Made by a program: the position numbers and the translations under genes. Shown one piece after another: positions 1 to 14,370 of a stretch of 64,000 nt of DNA (its first letter is position 1; each line of letters begins with the position of its first letter). The notes beneath the pieces were generated by a model. It saw nothing but the letters and a program-made list of their open reading frames with translations. It searched no databases and was not told the DNA's origin. The stretch is taken from NCBI RefSeq assembly GCF_901933205.1, contig NC_044584.1, positions 13,619,001 to 13,683,000 on the forward strand. Reading direction: 5' to 3'. Source of the DNA: Camarhynchus parvulus. Its lineage: Eukaryota; Chordata; Aves; Passeriformes; Thraupidae.

Positions 1-1802
1 GACCAGGAATTTCAAAAGACCTGGAGCCAGCAAAGGCATATGCTGAAACAGGAGAACTCTAGGTGCAACCTGCCAAGGTTTTAATTAGGAGGTGGCTCTG
101 AATAAGTGGTATTTTAGATGTGACTTGGACAGGGCAGGTAAATGTGAGCAACAGACATCAGAATCAAACTACTTAAAACAAGAAGATGATTCTGACCTCT
201 CCCATGGTGTGATCAAGCCAAAACCTGCACTCAGAGTGACAGAGGAGTCACTGTATGATACAGCAACCTAATTTTGTGGCAAATACCATCAACCAAAGCA
301 TTAGCAAGGCATCCCCAGTGCTCTTTTTCCTTGAGAGCCCAATATAGGTGCTCTGCATCGCACATGAGCTTGTGCTTAGTGGAATCTGTGGAGGATTATG
401 GCAGGAGACATCCTGTGGCTGCCAGGAGCTGCCAGCTGCACCCAGTGTGTGGAGAGGAAAAACAGCATCTCCTCAGAGAGTGGGGGGAAACCTCAGCTTG
501 TACAGGCAGCCTCAGCATGAGAAATTATTTCATTGCTCCCACTAGCATGCAGACTTAGCCAGTTCCTGTCACTCATCACACATCCCTGCCATGGGGCCTG
601 CAGGCTGTGAAAAGGGCAATGCTGTCCTGCTTAGCTGACTCATTTCATTTACAAAGAATACTTAGAGGAAATAATTAGAGAACTGCAGTTGTGTTCTGCA
701 GAAGTGGGTGTCACCTGTTGGTTTCTTTCCATGGTATATAAATGCTGGTATGTAAATTAAATAAATCAGTGTTCTATGGAATAGGAATATAACAAGATTA
801 AAGAAAAAAATTAAGGAATCAGTCTTTACTTTACCAGTATTGTTTGCTGCTCTGGAAATAGTCTGCAGAGCTGGCTTCCAGATGGGCTTATTCAAACTCC
901 TGCACAAGAAAAAAGAACTCTTTAAACAGGAAACATGAATGGTATACAAAACATGAGATCTTCATCCTGACTGAAGCTGGGCCAGTAGCTAGGAGACTTC
1001 AGTCACTCACCTTTTTGGCTGAATTTCACTTTTTAAAAGAATTGGATATTTAGCAAAAGTTTAACAAGACTGGAGAGTCCCTATAATCAGGGTAGGGGAA
1101 CACAGATCACAGTGCCTTCCCTTGGCAGCTGCTGCTCTTGCACAAAGACACTGACTAGCAGGGTCAGCATCCAGTTCATTCAGCAATGTGACAGAAGAAT
1201 AATTTTCCTAAAGAACAGTAAGCAGCAGAGTGACATTTTACTTCCAGAAACTTAAAGTCTGAGTTGTCAAAGAGAAATCTACATAGAAGCCAGTAAGGCT
1301 GAGAAGTTACAGCCATTCCATTGGCAGGATTCTGTAATAATCAAGGCAATATTCAAAAATCCATGAAATTAATTTCTGGCGCTTAGTAGGGAGATGCTTT
1401 TAACTAACAGTCAAATTTTCATGCTGGCAAGATCTTTCTCAGGTCCAGTCAAAAATACTGTCTCTCCCTATGAACTTTATCTTGTTTACACTAAAAACAT
1501 CACAACTACAGCACGACATTGGATTCACAACAAACAACTGAATGACTGAAAAAGCAAAAACAATATAAAGAGGAAACCAACAGCAGTGAAACTTTGTTTG
1601 AAGCTGCTCAACAATGGCACTTACATGGTTTTGTGTACATAGGTGGACTGGGACCTAAAGCAGCTTGAGTTTCCAGTTTCTTATGATGATGTGCATTCTG
1701 TAAGGCAAGATTCAAACCCAGAAGTACTTACAAGCCTGGATGTAGAATGCATTTATTGCCATAGCCCCCACAAATAGCAGCCTGCTCCCCAACTACTGGC
1801 AT

Positions 1803-1833
1803 GAGTGAATGAATGAATGAGTGAATGAATGAA
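1803..1833. repeat. (GAAT/GAGT)n tetranucleotide repeat
   Basis: About eight units of GAAT with GAGT variants. Short and imperfect; an ordinary microsatellite. Confidence 0.8.
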
Positions 1834-4800
1834 CAAATGTTGGCATGTTAATAGCAGTAATTTTAGATGGAAGTCACATTAGTATATGAATATACAAGGC
1901 CTACTTATCTCTTAATAGGTCTGGAAGAAGATGTAAAATGTCATGTTAAATCACAGAGTTCTTCCTAAATCAGAACACTTAGTGTATAATTGATGAAGTA
2001 TGTTTTCACATTGTTAGGGTTCTTTAATTTATTAAAAAAGTCAGAAGACACAAGACTGCATGAACCAATGGGAAGACATCTCACCAGTTCATTTTAGAAA
2101 GACCTCTACAAGCCATATGGAAATGTCATGTTTTAAAATACAATTTGACATTAAAATGTCACAAACTGCCTCCACCTCTTGATTTAAGTAATTTTAATCA
2201 CAGGTTTTAGTTTGTAGTTTGTACAGCACCTTATGTTAAGCACTATGCTGGAACTCTCTAATTTAGACCCATCTCTTTCCCCTAAGTCCAGAATATGCAA
2301 GGTCAAATATGAATTTAATGGAATGAAGGTCAGAATTTTATTGCTGGCATTCGCTGTTATCGAACAGCCATCACTGGCAACTGATCCACGAGCATCTCAG
2401 TTCTCAGCTTTTGTGAAGGCAAATACACCTACTGGTGCTCCAAGATTTTAATCAGCTCCTCCAGTGAGACTTTAGAAACTCATGGTATGAACCAAACAGG
2501 GAAACAAACAAACCAGAGGAACATAGAAAGAAACTGTGAAAAGGACCTTCTTCAAGGAGAAATATTAAAATAACTTTTTATATACAGGTAAGCTGACCTT
2601 TCTACTAACCTAAAGGTTGTATGAAGTCTGCAGTGAGGCAACTGTATATCTACCTGAATATATTTAAATATTTACTGATTACTCATATGAAAATATTTTA
2701 TTTTTATAGAAGGCTAGAAGATGGCATATAGGGTGCAACAGAATGGTTGTATCTGAATGTAGCTCTATATAGGGCTGCCTTCCAAACTAAACAACAAAAC
2801 TTGGACTTGAAATTCAAATGCAACCAAAAAAATGACTCATCAGGGATCCAAGTATATTGAAGCCAAAAACTTAGCAAGCTTTCAGCTTGTCATGAAAAGT
2901 AGCAGTAAATGATAAATGCAGACCTAGTACACCTTATTTTCAAAACCTGACAAGCCCACAAAACCAGACTTGCAGTAGTGCACTCTATTGCTAAAGCCAT
3001 CAGTGCTTGTTTGTTCAAAATAGAAACTGTCAATACTGTAAGAGCCAAGCAGGAGACATCAGTTCAGTGCAGATGGTGCCTCAGACTCATGCAAATGTCA
3101 CAGAGTGTCTGTGCAGAGCTGACAGGACACCGTGTGCACATTTTTGGTTGCACCTTTGGAGTTTTGATGTTCCAAACAACAAGCATTTATATTCAAGTAA
3201 TTTCAAATTTTACACAGGAGCATTTGAAGAGCTGAAGCTCTGCTACAATTTGAACAACTACAAACAGACAATAGATGAGATCAGACAATAGACACTTGAG
3301 AACAGAAAAAGGCAACACATGACCTTGGATTTGCAAGGCAAAGCTTGGGCTCCACTGCCGGTTACAGCTTCATTTATGAGAAATCATCTTGGCGAAAGTG
3401 AAAGGCACATGCATGGTTTTTGTTCTTATCTACAGATCTCTGATTTGCCAATAAGTTATCTAGACTACTATAAAATAATACTGTGATTACTAATAACCAC
3501 AAGATGTGCATTAGGTATTTTCATTTTTGTTGTTTTCATAGATTTTTAAGGCAGAGGGAGACTTGAACAGTTGACCCTACTGTTTGACACAGACCATTGG
3601 TTTATTTGCATTCTGGTACCTCTGTGTCTTCCTTTGCTGAGAATTCAGTGGTGTTTCAGTCCACTGCAGACCACAAGGGCTTCCAGCACTCACCAGTGGA
3701 GCTAAGGAGGCTGAAGCACACTCACTACTGCTTTCATGCTGCCATTTAATGGAATCAGTTTTACATTCATTTCTGGCAAATGAAATACTTGAGTGAGTGT
3801 CTGGGGAGAGCAAAAATAGTCTCCAGGCCCCTTTTTTAAGTCCATCCAGGTTTGTGAACAGCAGTTAAGCATATTGATGAAGGAATTAATACCTTTGGGC
3901 AGACATTTTGCAAATGCAACTGGGCTGGCTCCAATCACTCTCCAGTTCCACTGCTCTTCCCTGCCCGGAAAAATTAGGCATTCATGTATGGAGGTTAGAT
4001 TCAGAATACATAATGTGCATAGTTCACACTTTGGCTGGCCCAGTTAAATAACAGTGTATACTGCTCATAAAACCAGTGCTGCTCAGTATCAGTCACTGAT
4101 TCTTCTGAAGGGTGTATTCCCTGTTTTGATGGGTACACAGTGCTTTCTGAAAAATGCTCCACACTTCAGTCCTCCTGTGGTATCAGCCCGAGTAATGGTC
4201 ACTAGCAACTTCCAAAATCAAGGCTGGGAGGAACAGTCCTTATAAAGAAAATCTCTGAAGTTTACAGTCACAGGAATGTTCATTTAAATAGTGCCACATT
4301 TTACTCAAAACTGGCAGTGTTTGGTGAATGTCCCTTTTGCTTGTGGCAACTTTCCCTTCTATTTCTTAGAAATGTCATTCTACTACCCTGGGTTCTGGCT
4401 GGACACATGATGTCTGGGGAAAACAAAAATTCCAGCCAAAGAAAACAGAACTGAAAGTAACTGGAGAATCTTTCTCATTCATCTTTTCATCTGTGCAATA
4501 GATGCATTTCCTTCTAAAAGCTGCCTTTCCCAGATAAAGCAATAAAGCTCCACCAGTACTTCTGCAATTTCCGTCACACAGCTGTGGAGTGTTGTGAACT
4601 AACATTTGTAAAGAGTAATTGTAAAGTCATAAAAGGAGCAGTGCCATGAAATTCTTACTCATAAACTGTGGTAAAAGTTTCTGTCCTTGAATTCCAAGCA
4701 TTTTTCATGTTTTGCAATGTCCTCAAATTATAGTTTATGGTCTGTAATCTTACATGAAGCTTGGTTAAATTCCTGGTACACAAGTAGGAAAGAGTGTGTA

Positions 4801-5565
4801 TTTGTTAATTATTTCATCAGAAAAGTTGCAGATATATGTCTTAGAAGCAATGCTTTCATCTTTCCTGGTACTTGTCTCTTGCAAGCTCATACTGAAGAAC
4901 ACGTTTCCATTGTGGTTTTCATTTGCTGCTTTTCATTCACACGTTTATATTGTCTATAAATGTCTGGATATGTAATGCCTCAGCTCAATAGCTCTCAAGT
5001 TGTATCTTCATTTTGCAGCTCTGCCTAAATGGGCAGACTGTGCATTTCAGATGGTAAGAAACGAACAGGCTCTGCATGAAAAGGCCTCTGGAAAGAAAGA
5101 AGCTGTCTCTTGGGTCAGTCCCTGTCCTACGTCCCACTGAGTGGCAGGAGGGAACTTCTGCTTGTTTTTCCAGCACTTGTTCTAAGTGCTACAGCTTAGC
5201 TGGGCACAGTTTGGCCTCTGGAAGCAGGTTAGCTCTGATCATACAAGTACAAGCGTCCTGAGAAGATGGGGTGAGGCCCCTAGACTGCAGACCCAGACTC
5301 TGCAGTGTACCTAAGCATGTCCATGCCTCAGCAGGATGGTGCTCCTGCTGTTGCAGAGCTGACCCTGGTTACCTACTGCTTGGGACAGAAGCACTTCCTG
5401 ATACCTTTTCCCACCCCTCTTCCTCTCTTCTTCCTTTAGTGTACACAGACCCTGCAATAAAACCTTCTCAGTCAGAAGGAAAGGGAACTCTTTATTGCAT
5501 TGAAATTATAAAGCAACAGATGACTTGCACCTGGGAGGTACTGCAGCTGCATTTCATCAGCCAGG

Positions 5566-5595
5566 AAATGTTGCATAGTCACAAAATGTTGCATA
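5566..5595 (+). repeat. 12-bp direct repeat
   Basis: AAATGTTGCATA occurs at 5566-5577 and again at 5584-5595, 18 bases apart start to start. It is probably a small local duplication. Confidence 0.6.
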
Positions 5596-6462
5596 CAGGA
5601 GAACTGAGACTACTTGTTTTTAACCCTCTGCCTTGTTGGGCATCAGTTTCCAAAGACAGGCTGGGTTTTCTAACTTCCCTAGAACTCAGGGCTACTTCTT
5701 TCTGGTCCAAACCTGTTGTTAATTCTAACATTTATTTGGCTACTGCAGCTAAGGCTGAACAGTCATTTAACCTCATATGTTGTGCTTAGAATATATTCTA
5801 GGAAACTTTAATTAGTTCATGTTTTCATCTGAAATACAATTACATTTTTAAAAGAATATTTTTAACATAGAACAGTATGGTTTTCCTTCCCTCAGTGTTG
5901 CTAGTTTGATGTTTATGGAACAATTGTCACTATTTTTTCCAACAGAATCTAATAATAGAGGCTTGAAGTATTTCTCATCCCTTCAGAGACTTCATTAGAG
6001 ACACTTTCTTAAAGGGGTGTCATTTTTTCAACCTCCTCTGTTTTATCCAGCAGTTTACTAGTGAGATCTTTTGTGGGAATGTGGGTGCTTCAGGCTTCAG
6101 TTTGGGGAATCAGGCTCAAACCCCTCCCTGGCATGGACTCAAGGACATGCTTCTCAAGCTTATTTTGAAATTAAATTGAAATACTTCACACCACAAACCC
6201 ATAGAAGGAAACTTTCTCTGGTCTTCCTATGAACTTGCTTTAGTTCACAGAAAGGCTTCCAAGAGCCACTGACCTACAGAAAGAATGGGCCTTGCCTTTA
6301 GGCCTGCAGGCTGGGGCTTTGATTTAACAGAGGTGAGCCACTGACTTCTGTCTCAGCTTCAAATACCACTGCAGTAGCTTATCTAAGAACTGATTAATGT
6401 GCAGTAAGTTAACAGCCCTCAGAGGGGTCACCAGAATCCAGTGTTTCCCAGCCACAAGTGAC

Positions 6463-6598
6463 TGCTCTAGATGTTAAGTTCCCAAATACTTAACAAATAC
6501 TCCTCATTCCCTCTCAGTGAGAGGAGAGTGCTCTAGATGTTAAGTTCCCAAATACTTAACAAATACTCCTCATTCCCTCTCAGTGAGAGGAGAGTGCT
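6463..6598 (+). repeat. Perfect 66-bp tandem duplication
   Basis: Two adjacent 66-base copies (6463-6528 and 6529-6594) are identical at every position, followed by the first four bases of a third unit. The unit begins TGCTCTAGATG and ends GAGAGGAGAG. Complete identity points to a recent event, so copy number may vary among individuals. Confidence 0.95.
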
Positions 6599-8365
6599 AC
6601 TTACTTGTTAGGACAACTGCAAGAAAAGGGAGAAACTGAAGTTTGCTCTCTGCCAAGCAGGGACACAAGTCTCACTTTTCTACATTCTGAGGAGGTCTAA
6701 GTATAAATCAGCTGCCCCAGCAATGTTCTCTTGGCTTGCTTCATTTTTAAAAGCCTTTCTTCAGAGACCCATTTTTGAACAATCTCAAGGGGGGAAAAGC
6801 TTCAGCTCTGTAGGCAATAGCTCCTCACTGGCTGCTTGCATGGCACACTGGCTGCTTTGGATCTCCTTTCAAAGAAACTCAGTGCTCTCAATGTACACCA
6901 CAGAGGACCATATACAGGTCCAACACTTTGTCTCAGAAATCTCCAAATTTTCTTGGGCAATGCTCAATGTTGTGGCTTTTAGCTTAATTAACTAGAACAA
7001 GTTCACCAGGCAGTGTGTTTCAGAGCAGGGCTGAAATCCATGTCCTCCTTCAATGCTGAAGCTATTGGCTTGTCTTTCCTTGCTGTGCCTGTTTCCTGAT
7101 CTGTGCGTGTAAAGCTGGTCCTTGTAAAAGGGTTTGTCACACACAAATGACAAGTGTGGTTTAACCAGCACATCACCTTGTCCTTCACCCAGTGACCTGC
7201 TCTTATCACACTTGAGAGACAAGCAGAGCACTCAGGAAGACAAGCACATCTTTGCAGTTTGAATTGCCTTGGAAAAGCATGAGGGCTTCTTGCAGTCAAA
7301 CCTTTCCTGTTTGCTGTATTATGTGAGTTCACTGTAACAGTGTGTAATGATTGCTGACAAAGGATGTCAATTATACATACGAGATATAGTAGGGGATGAA
7401 GAGGGTGGACATTACTGAAAATAACTTGGATGATAAAAGAATCGAGAAGATGAATTTTCAACACACTGACACATTCAGACGGAATAATCTGAACAAATTT
7501 GCAGTGATCATCCAGACTCTTCTCTAAAGCACAACTTATGACAGATAATGATAGATAATAACAGAAAGGTAGTAAAGATCTTGTGAACTGAGCCTGTAAT
7601 TACTTGCACAGTAATAAGGTGGAATGCTTTTAGATGTCTTCAGCATGCAGAGATGAAAACATAGTTTTTCCCTCCAGCAGAGGGGGCTTGGCAGTAAGTT
7701 TTTTAAACACAAAACCAAATGATTTCTTCAGAAATTGAGTAATACTAACATTGAACCAACTTTTGTAGGAACTTGCGTAGTATTATAGGTAAAAACAGAA
7801 CTTCCTCCAAACAAGAGATTTAAATATAAACAGACACGATTCCAGTGAGTGTTTTTCTGGCTATCTTTGTTTGCCTTATTTCTCAGTGTGGCTTTTCTAT
7901 TTCAGCAGAAAACCCTTGCAGTTCCACCTGACTGGCAGTGTGCAAAGTTCCTGTTAAATCTGTCCCTGTAAAATACTTCAATACATGCACAAGAGAAAAA
8001 CATAGAAGGCACTTAGGTAAAGTCCTGATGGAAACTTTTCCAAGCCACAACAAAGGTGTGTATTTGAAGGCAGAGCATGTCTTCTGAGTAGTCCAGGAGT
8101 TTGCAGTACAGTTATTTGGGGCCATAAACAATTGACATAAATCTGGATGGCCAAAAGAGACATTGGCAACCTCACAATATGGATGAGACCAAAACTGTGG
8201 ATGTAATCCAAGGCTGTACAAAAGCCCATCTGAAGCTAATGCTTAGTGTTAAGTTGCACACACTGTTATGTAAAGACAAAAGAGTGACACAAATTTCCCT
8301 TTAAATTAAAACAGGCTTGGTAGTCATCTGGTAAATTCCTCTTTTTCATGGTTAATTGGACTTGT

Positions 8366-8386
8366 CCCCCACCCCCCCCTTCCCCC
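8366..8386 (-). other. G-quadruplex candidate on minus strand
   Basis: The plus strand reads C5, A, C8, TT, C5. The minus strand therefore has runs of 5, 8 and 5 G separated by 2 and 1 bases. The eight-G run can supply two strands of a quadruplex. Confidence 0.5.
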
Positions 8387-11300
8387 TTACTGTTTCCTTG
8401 CTTGATTTCAGCTCTAATAGGGGAACAGTACAGGCAGATGCATTTGAATACCTGGGATTATATTCTCTTTATTATTTGTGATGCACAGTCTTACTCCACA
8501 TGCAACTACTTGAAAATGGCACTGCTTAGAGCTGTTCAAAACCTGATTCTTTTACTTCTAATGAGAACCAGCTGTCAGTTTTAATGACAGATTCTGGTAA
8601 ATGTAATTTCACCTCTGTGGCTCCAGCTTCTGGTGAAGGAAATATTGAAAATAATGATGCACAGGAGTAACTCAAAATGAAATTCGTGCCAGATGTAGCA
8701 AAAGGTGCAAATGACTCACCATGACCAGTAAAGGTGCAGCACTTTCCCTCCCTGACGTGGGCACAGGCTGTCCTGTCACAGGCACAGGCAGCAGTCACCT
8801 TGCAGGATGCTGGGAGGTGCAGCACTCCCAGACTGGGCTCTGCACACTCACTGCCCTCCCTGGTCATTCTGGTGAGCTCTTCTCAGAAGGCAGGATCTCA
8901 GCACCCACTCTGTCTGTGGGGTGCCACCCACGTAGCCCCACAATCTTCCCTAAGTACTATACTTAAAATGAGAGTATGTGGGGGAGGAAGAGGAGGAGGA
9001 GGAGAGTTCTGGTCACCTGGTGAAATAAAATTATCATTTAGCGTGGATATCAGAGTGATCAGGTTGTCTATTAACCCTCCTATTTGGAAGTGGATGTATT
9101 ATGTACTGACACCATTTCTGGTATTTCTGGTAGAAGAAAAAGGGGGTTAGGGCAGTTCATGGGGAGGAAGGGGGATGGGGCAGGTCAATGTGTCCTAGGT
9201 CCCAAGCCAGAATCCCAGCTGATGGCACCAGCTCTGAAAGATGGTGAGCCCCAGCCCCTCCTGCCTTTGAGTCCCCTCATCCATGGCACATCTCCAGCAC
9301 TTCCACCCACTGCTGTCAGCTCCCCTGTCTTTGGACCTGGTGTCCTTTGTGTCCCTCACCCCACTTCTCCAGTGGCAGGTCCCCAGTGCCAGCCACCCCT
9401 CAGCTCCCTCTGGCCTCTGCAATCATCTGAGTTCCTTCCTGGCCCCAGCTCCTCAGGTGCACTTGGGCAAACCCTGACTCCTGCTTTTCAGAGGGGAGGG
9501 TTGCAAAGCACACCAAGTCCTCCATCATTCACCTCCCTGAGGGCAGCACAGAGGACTTGGCTGAGGGAAAGCAACTGAGAGCAGCTTTGGTAAGGCCATG
9601 CCCTGCAGAGCACCCTGTGGGGGCACTGGAGGGGACTGGGGAAGAGAAAAGAGAAGAAAAGTGGGCAGTTATAGGAATTTGAAAGAAAAAGAAGAATGCA
9701 CTTTGATGCTAATGACTTGAGTCAGAATACAAGGAGGCTGAACTTCCCAGAAAGGAAGTTCACTAACACGGAACCACAGATAACCTTCAGATGCCAAACT
9801 GAAAACTCTGGAGAAAGTAGACAATTCTCAGAAGGAAAAAAGATAAAGCCCTGTACAAACTATACTTAATATAACAGAGAGAAAGAAAGCAAAAGTCCAG
9901 CAGACTGGATCTTGAAACTAAAAGAGGTATTAAACAGAAATTAAAGGGTCACTTAGATAACATTGGGCTGGAAAGCAGAAAAAAATGGAGCAGAGTAAAT
10001 TTTAAACCTGGGCCATAGGTATTTGTTCACACAGAGCAAGGTCAGATGGGACAATGTTCCAGCACTATTAAGGAGGAAACCAATAAGGAGTAGCAGGGAC
10101 TAGCACACAGGGAATACAATAAATAAAATAAAGAAAAGAACTGTAGGGGAGACAAGGTAGAAACAGAAGTGTAAAGAAAGAAACAGCATAATAAATATTG
10201 TATGGATAAAGAGGGAAAAAGAACACCTTATTCTAGGTCAGTTCATGGAAACCTGCAGATCTCCCAAACCTGTTTTTTTAATTCCCAATGCCAAGTTTAA
10301 AGCTGTGTGTGTGCAGAACTTTTCACATGAAAGGCAACTGTCTGTACAAATTCAAAATTGACCATGGAAAGCATTATCTCAATGGCAAAGGATGTTCCAA
10401 AACCATGAGCCCAGAGGAGTAAAATGACATGTGACTGCTTCAGACATAAAACATTCTAGTGCAAGTGAGAATTGATGCTGCTGATGTAAAAGCTATTAGA
10501 CATTGCTACTGCTGTTACTTTATGGGATTCTTCCATCTCAGTTCATCTTTCCATAGGTGTTAATTCTTTGAAGGAACAGTAGATACATTAGAAAATGTAC
10601 TATAAACAAACACATAATTGTCAACAGTCTCCTATTTAGCATATTTACACATATACTCTTAAAAAAAAAGAAGAAAGGTAATTCTGAGTATTCTTGCACA
10701 TGAAATGAAAGCAAGAAAAAATTGATTTTTAGGCCATCAAGAGATGGATGCAAGAGCCCAGTAAAAGTATGAGAATATAAGGCCTAAAAACTTTCACGTG
10801 AAAGATCCAAGCAGATACATCAATTTGCAGGTGTGGGTGGGGTCACTGCTAACCAGACAAGAAGTCTGAACAGTCCTGTTGGGTCTACTGTGAGATCATT
10901 ACCTTAAGACAATAAAAAGTAATGGGTCATATTTGTCAATTCTATCCCTCCAGGAATGAATGGAGCCCCTCTTGGTATGGTGCAAAAAGAGAAGTAAAAC
11001 CACCCAACCAGAAAAGGGTGTCTGTGCTGAGTTCCCAGTGACTGCAAGGGCTGAGTCACAGTGGGTTCTTGGACATGCAGGGGAGTTTTAGCAGGAAACC
11101 GCCTACCACTTTATTTACAGCCCTCCTTCAGCTCTGCCATTCCACTCAGCTCAGGAGATGATTTTATCTTTCTGCATGTTGTGGATGCAGTTGCACACAG
11201 ACACTTTCCAAAAGGCCTCATATGTTTAGCATTGGTTTTTCATGAGGTTTCAATACATTCACTTCAGATGGAAGAAATACTGCCCCTTCTGCCTCCTCTC

Positions 11301-13097
11301 CATTGACTTAGGTTTGTTTGAGTCATCCCTGACCTGCACAGATGCTTTGCATTGCTCAGCTCTGTTTAGAAACCAGCACGCTGGCAGTGTGTGCCTTGTG
11401 AGCACAGGCAGATGCAGTAGCACAAAAGCACTTACCTTCAAAATTTGAACACTTCTAGTGTCTTGTGATTAATTTTAAGTAAAGCAGGAGTTCTAAGATC
11501 CAGAAAAGCAGGGGGAACCTCAGTTCTGCCAGCCTATCCTCCTTCAACTCAGTGATTTCCACATTCAGCACCTGGGAGAGTCCTGCACTCCCACGTGCAA
11601 CACATTCTCTTTTTGGCTATTAACATAATTAGAACAACAGTAAGTTTATATTTAAAAAAACTGTTCTGGAATGCTATCAAAGTTTCTTCTGTGTAGAACA
11701 CAGAATCATCTATAGGAAACCATATAAAAAAAATCTAATTGCAAACTCCAGCCCTTAAAATTGAGACAGGGCCTTCCTTGTGTTTCCTGCCAATTCTGTC
11801 CTAGTTTTGTGAGAGTTGAGATTACACATTTCCCCAGCACCCCTGTGTCAGTCAGTGCACACGTGTCGGTGGGCAGATTTCAGGTTACATATGCAAATAT
11901 AAATCTGATATTGCCCAGTTTTTCAGTTCTTGGCTTTGTAACCATGGTGTGTGTACCAGGGTACAGGATGGCAGGAAGGCTGTGGTATGTGCTCTACTGA
12001 AGTGCAAATTCCTAATTAGGAGAACAGAAGAGGAAATGGGGTAACAATTCTCTGGAAGAGTGGTGGGCTCTCTGCACAGCCTCAAGACTGCACTGAAATC
12101 CCATTTTCAGAGGGGAAAGGTTACTAAATCCCCAGTGATGAGGAATTGTCTCCAGTCATGGAGTGCTCCCCACTGTGGTAAACCCAGAGTAGAAAAATGC
12201 ACAGACCCTCCCAAATCTGCTTGTGCCTGCACAGGCATCTGTCATACTTCCCCAGCCCTGAGAAGGGGGCTGGGAGGAGATAAGGGAAGAAACAAAACCC
12301 AAGAAGATACCCATTTCTGTCTGCATACAGCAGTATGCAGAATAGTTTATGTAAATTAGAATCAGCCACAGGACTTCTGGGAAGTTGGCAGTGAGACTGT
12401 CAGTGTCTCAGAGTTAAGGTATGAGTGAATTAAGAGAGGAAAGTCTCTTAAAGCTGTTTCCAAATAACCAGTACAAACATGCAGTTCATTCAGCAAGAAT
12501 TGCTTTGGCAACCTACACTGGCAGCTTCAGACACTTGGGACCACTTTCTCTTTTTTATGCTGCACAAAACTCTGCTTGTGGGTCATTTTTTGAAGCCAGA
12601 CTCAGCCAGATTCAGCTTTAGCCCTGCCTTTGAAGGTCACATTTGAGAGATCATCATAGGCAGAGCAGAGGAAGGATGCTGCATGAATCACAAGAGATGA
12701 TCTGTTTGCCAAAACCTGCAGGCTGCATCTCTCTTGGCATTTTGTGCAGCAGGTCTGTCACATGAAGAGGATTCACACATGCCCTGAAACAACTCAGTGA
12801 GCGCAACTCCCTAACAGCCAGTGGGTTTTACCTCCCCAAGCTCCAGTCCAGGGTTTCCCTCTCCCCCCAGATCACAGCCCTCCTACTCTTCACCCACCAT
12901 CACAACCACAGAGGGTTCAAAATGAACAGGAAATAGCCACACTCAGATCTGCCTGCCACCTGCTAGTGGAAACTGGGAATTCACTGGAATTCATGGAACT
13001 GGAGGCAGGGCACACACACATTATGCCCCTGATGCCACAATTTAGCTACACAGTTGATATTTTAGAGTTTCATGTATGTAGTTCAGTTTCCCTGACA

Positions 13098-13155
13098 TTA
13101 ACCTTTGAAAAAAGGAAAAAAGAACAAAGAAAAAAAAAAAAAGAAGAAGAAAAAC
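13098..13155 (+). repeat. Purine-rich A-tract
   Basis: A stretch of GAAAAAAGG-like and AAGAAG units around a run of about 13 A. Low complexity with no tail-like context. Confidence 0.7.
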
Positions 13156-13241
13156 CCACAGCCTTTTGGGGGATCAGAAACCAATTTCAGGAAACATTAC
13201 CAACTTTGATGGTAAATGCAGCCACTGAGAGTAAATGCATT

Positions 13242-13245
<4 letters not shown>

Positions 13246-13286
<41 letters not shown>

Positions 13287-13302
13287 TGTGTGTGTGTGTG
13301 TA
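13246..13302 (+). repeat. (TG)n microsatellite
   Basis: About 27 TG dinucleotides with one GG interruption near 13279-13280, ending in TATATT. It lies about 8.7 kb upstream of the SOCS1 start and is likely polymorphic in length. Confidence 0.95.
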
Positions 13303-14340
13303 TATTGGACCAAGTTTTTAATTGAATTTCCTAGAAACAGAGAAGTAAAAGTGTAGAATGCTATGACTTACTGCTGGAATAACACAATACACCATTATCA
13401 GTGGTGAGCTATTTTTAGTATGGCCCATAAGCAGGCAACAAGTGAGGGTTTTTTGATCCAGGCAAGCTGCTTTTTCCAGCCCTGACACCTGGAACTCTCC
13501 AGTGCAGGGATCTCTTGGCAGCCCTGCCTGGGGCTCCCCTGGTCTCTGGCCCAATGGTCAGTCAATGACTGTCCTGGGGAAACTGGGGCACTAAGAAAGG
13601 AAGGATAAAATATGCAAGGAATAAAAAGCCAGAATTAAACTGGAGAAGTTAGGCAGTGTCCTTTAAGTTAATTCAAAATTTGTAATGCAAGTGTATCTAG
13701 AAGAGAGCTTTGAATGTCTTTGTCCTTAATCTCTTCAAAAACAGGCTATTTTTAGCAGTAGATCTAAGGCCAGGACTGCTCTGTTGTGCAATCCTGCTTT
13801 TCCATATTGCTAAAAACGTCTTTGAGATCTCTGCCCAACTGCCACTGGCAATGTTTTGGATGCAGAAGTCAAGTCTGCACGTGAAGTCACATTTGCATTC
13901 TCCTTTAGCCACAGCACATCCATCACATTCCTAATAAAGCAACAGTACCAATTACAGAACAAAATGTTCACCTTGCACAACAAAGAAAAGAATTTCTGAG
14001 ACACTTCCTAAGAACACAGCCACTGTCCTATTGTTGCTGTGTTTATACACCACTGGAACAGGAAATCTTCTGAAGGGCTCTGATGAAACTCCTGCCAAGT
14101 TTTTAGCAAAAAAGTCTAAACTCGAGGAAATTTCCTCCTGACCAGAGCACAGACTCTGAGCATGGACTTGGGAAAATACTGGGGCATTTTTAATGTAGCC
14201 AGAAATTCTGGGTGTCTGGCTGGCCTCTGAAGCTCAGCAAACCTCTCAGGATATGCAGGACCTTGTCTGTAGCTGCTCCACCTTTGCCAAGGGTAAGGAC
14301 AGCACTATATGAGGATTTCAAAGGGTCTAACTGCAAAAAG

Positions 14341-14370
14341 TAGTAATTTAACCTGCTAGTAATTTAACCT
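14341..14370 (+). repeat. 16-bp micro-duplication
   Basis: TAGTAATTTAACCT is repeated at 14341-14354 and 14357-14370, a 16-base offset. Small local duplication. Confidence 0.7.

Noticed and set aside
5271..5789. 172-codon open frame
   Set aside because: No domain, no coding-like bias and no splice or promoter context; consistent with chance.
7673..7688. CTCF-like CCAGCAGAGGGGGC
   Set aside because: One extra G breaks the core at the GGC position; weaker than the site at 19515.
9084..9578. 164-codon Pro/Ser-rich frame in a GC-richer block
   Set aside because: Low-complexity composition with overlapping frames on both strands and no recognisable family.
13246..13302. Cys/Val repeat peptide in an open frame
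   Set aside because: It is the translation of the TG microsatellite.
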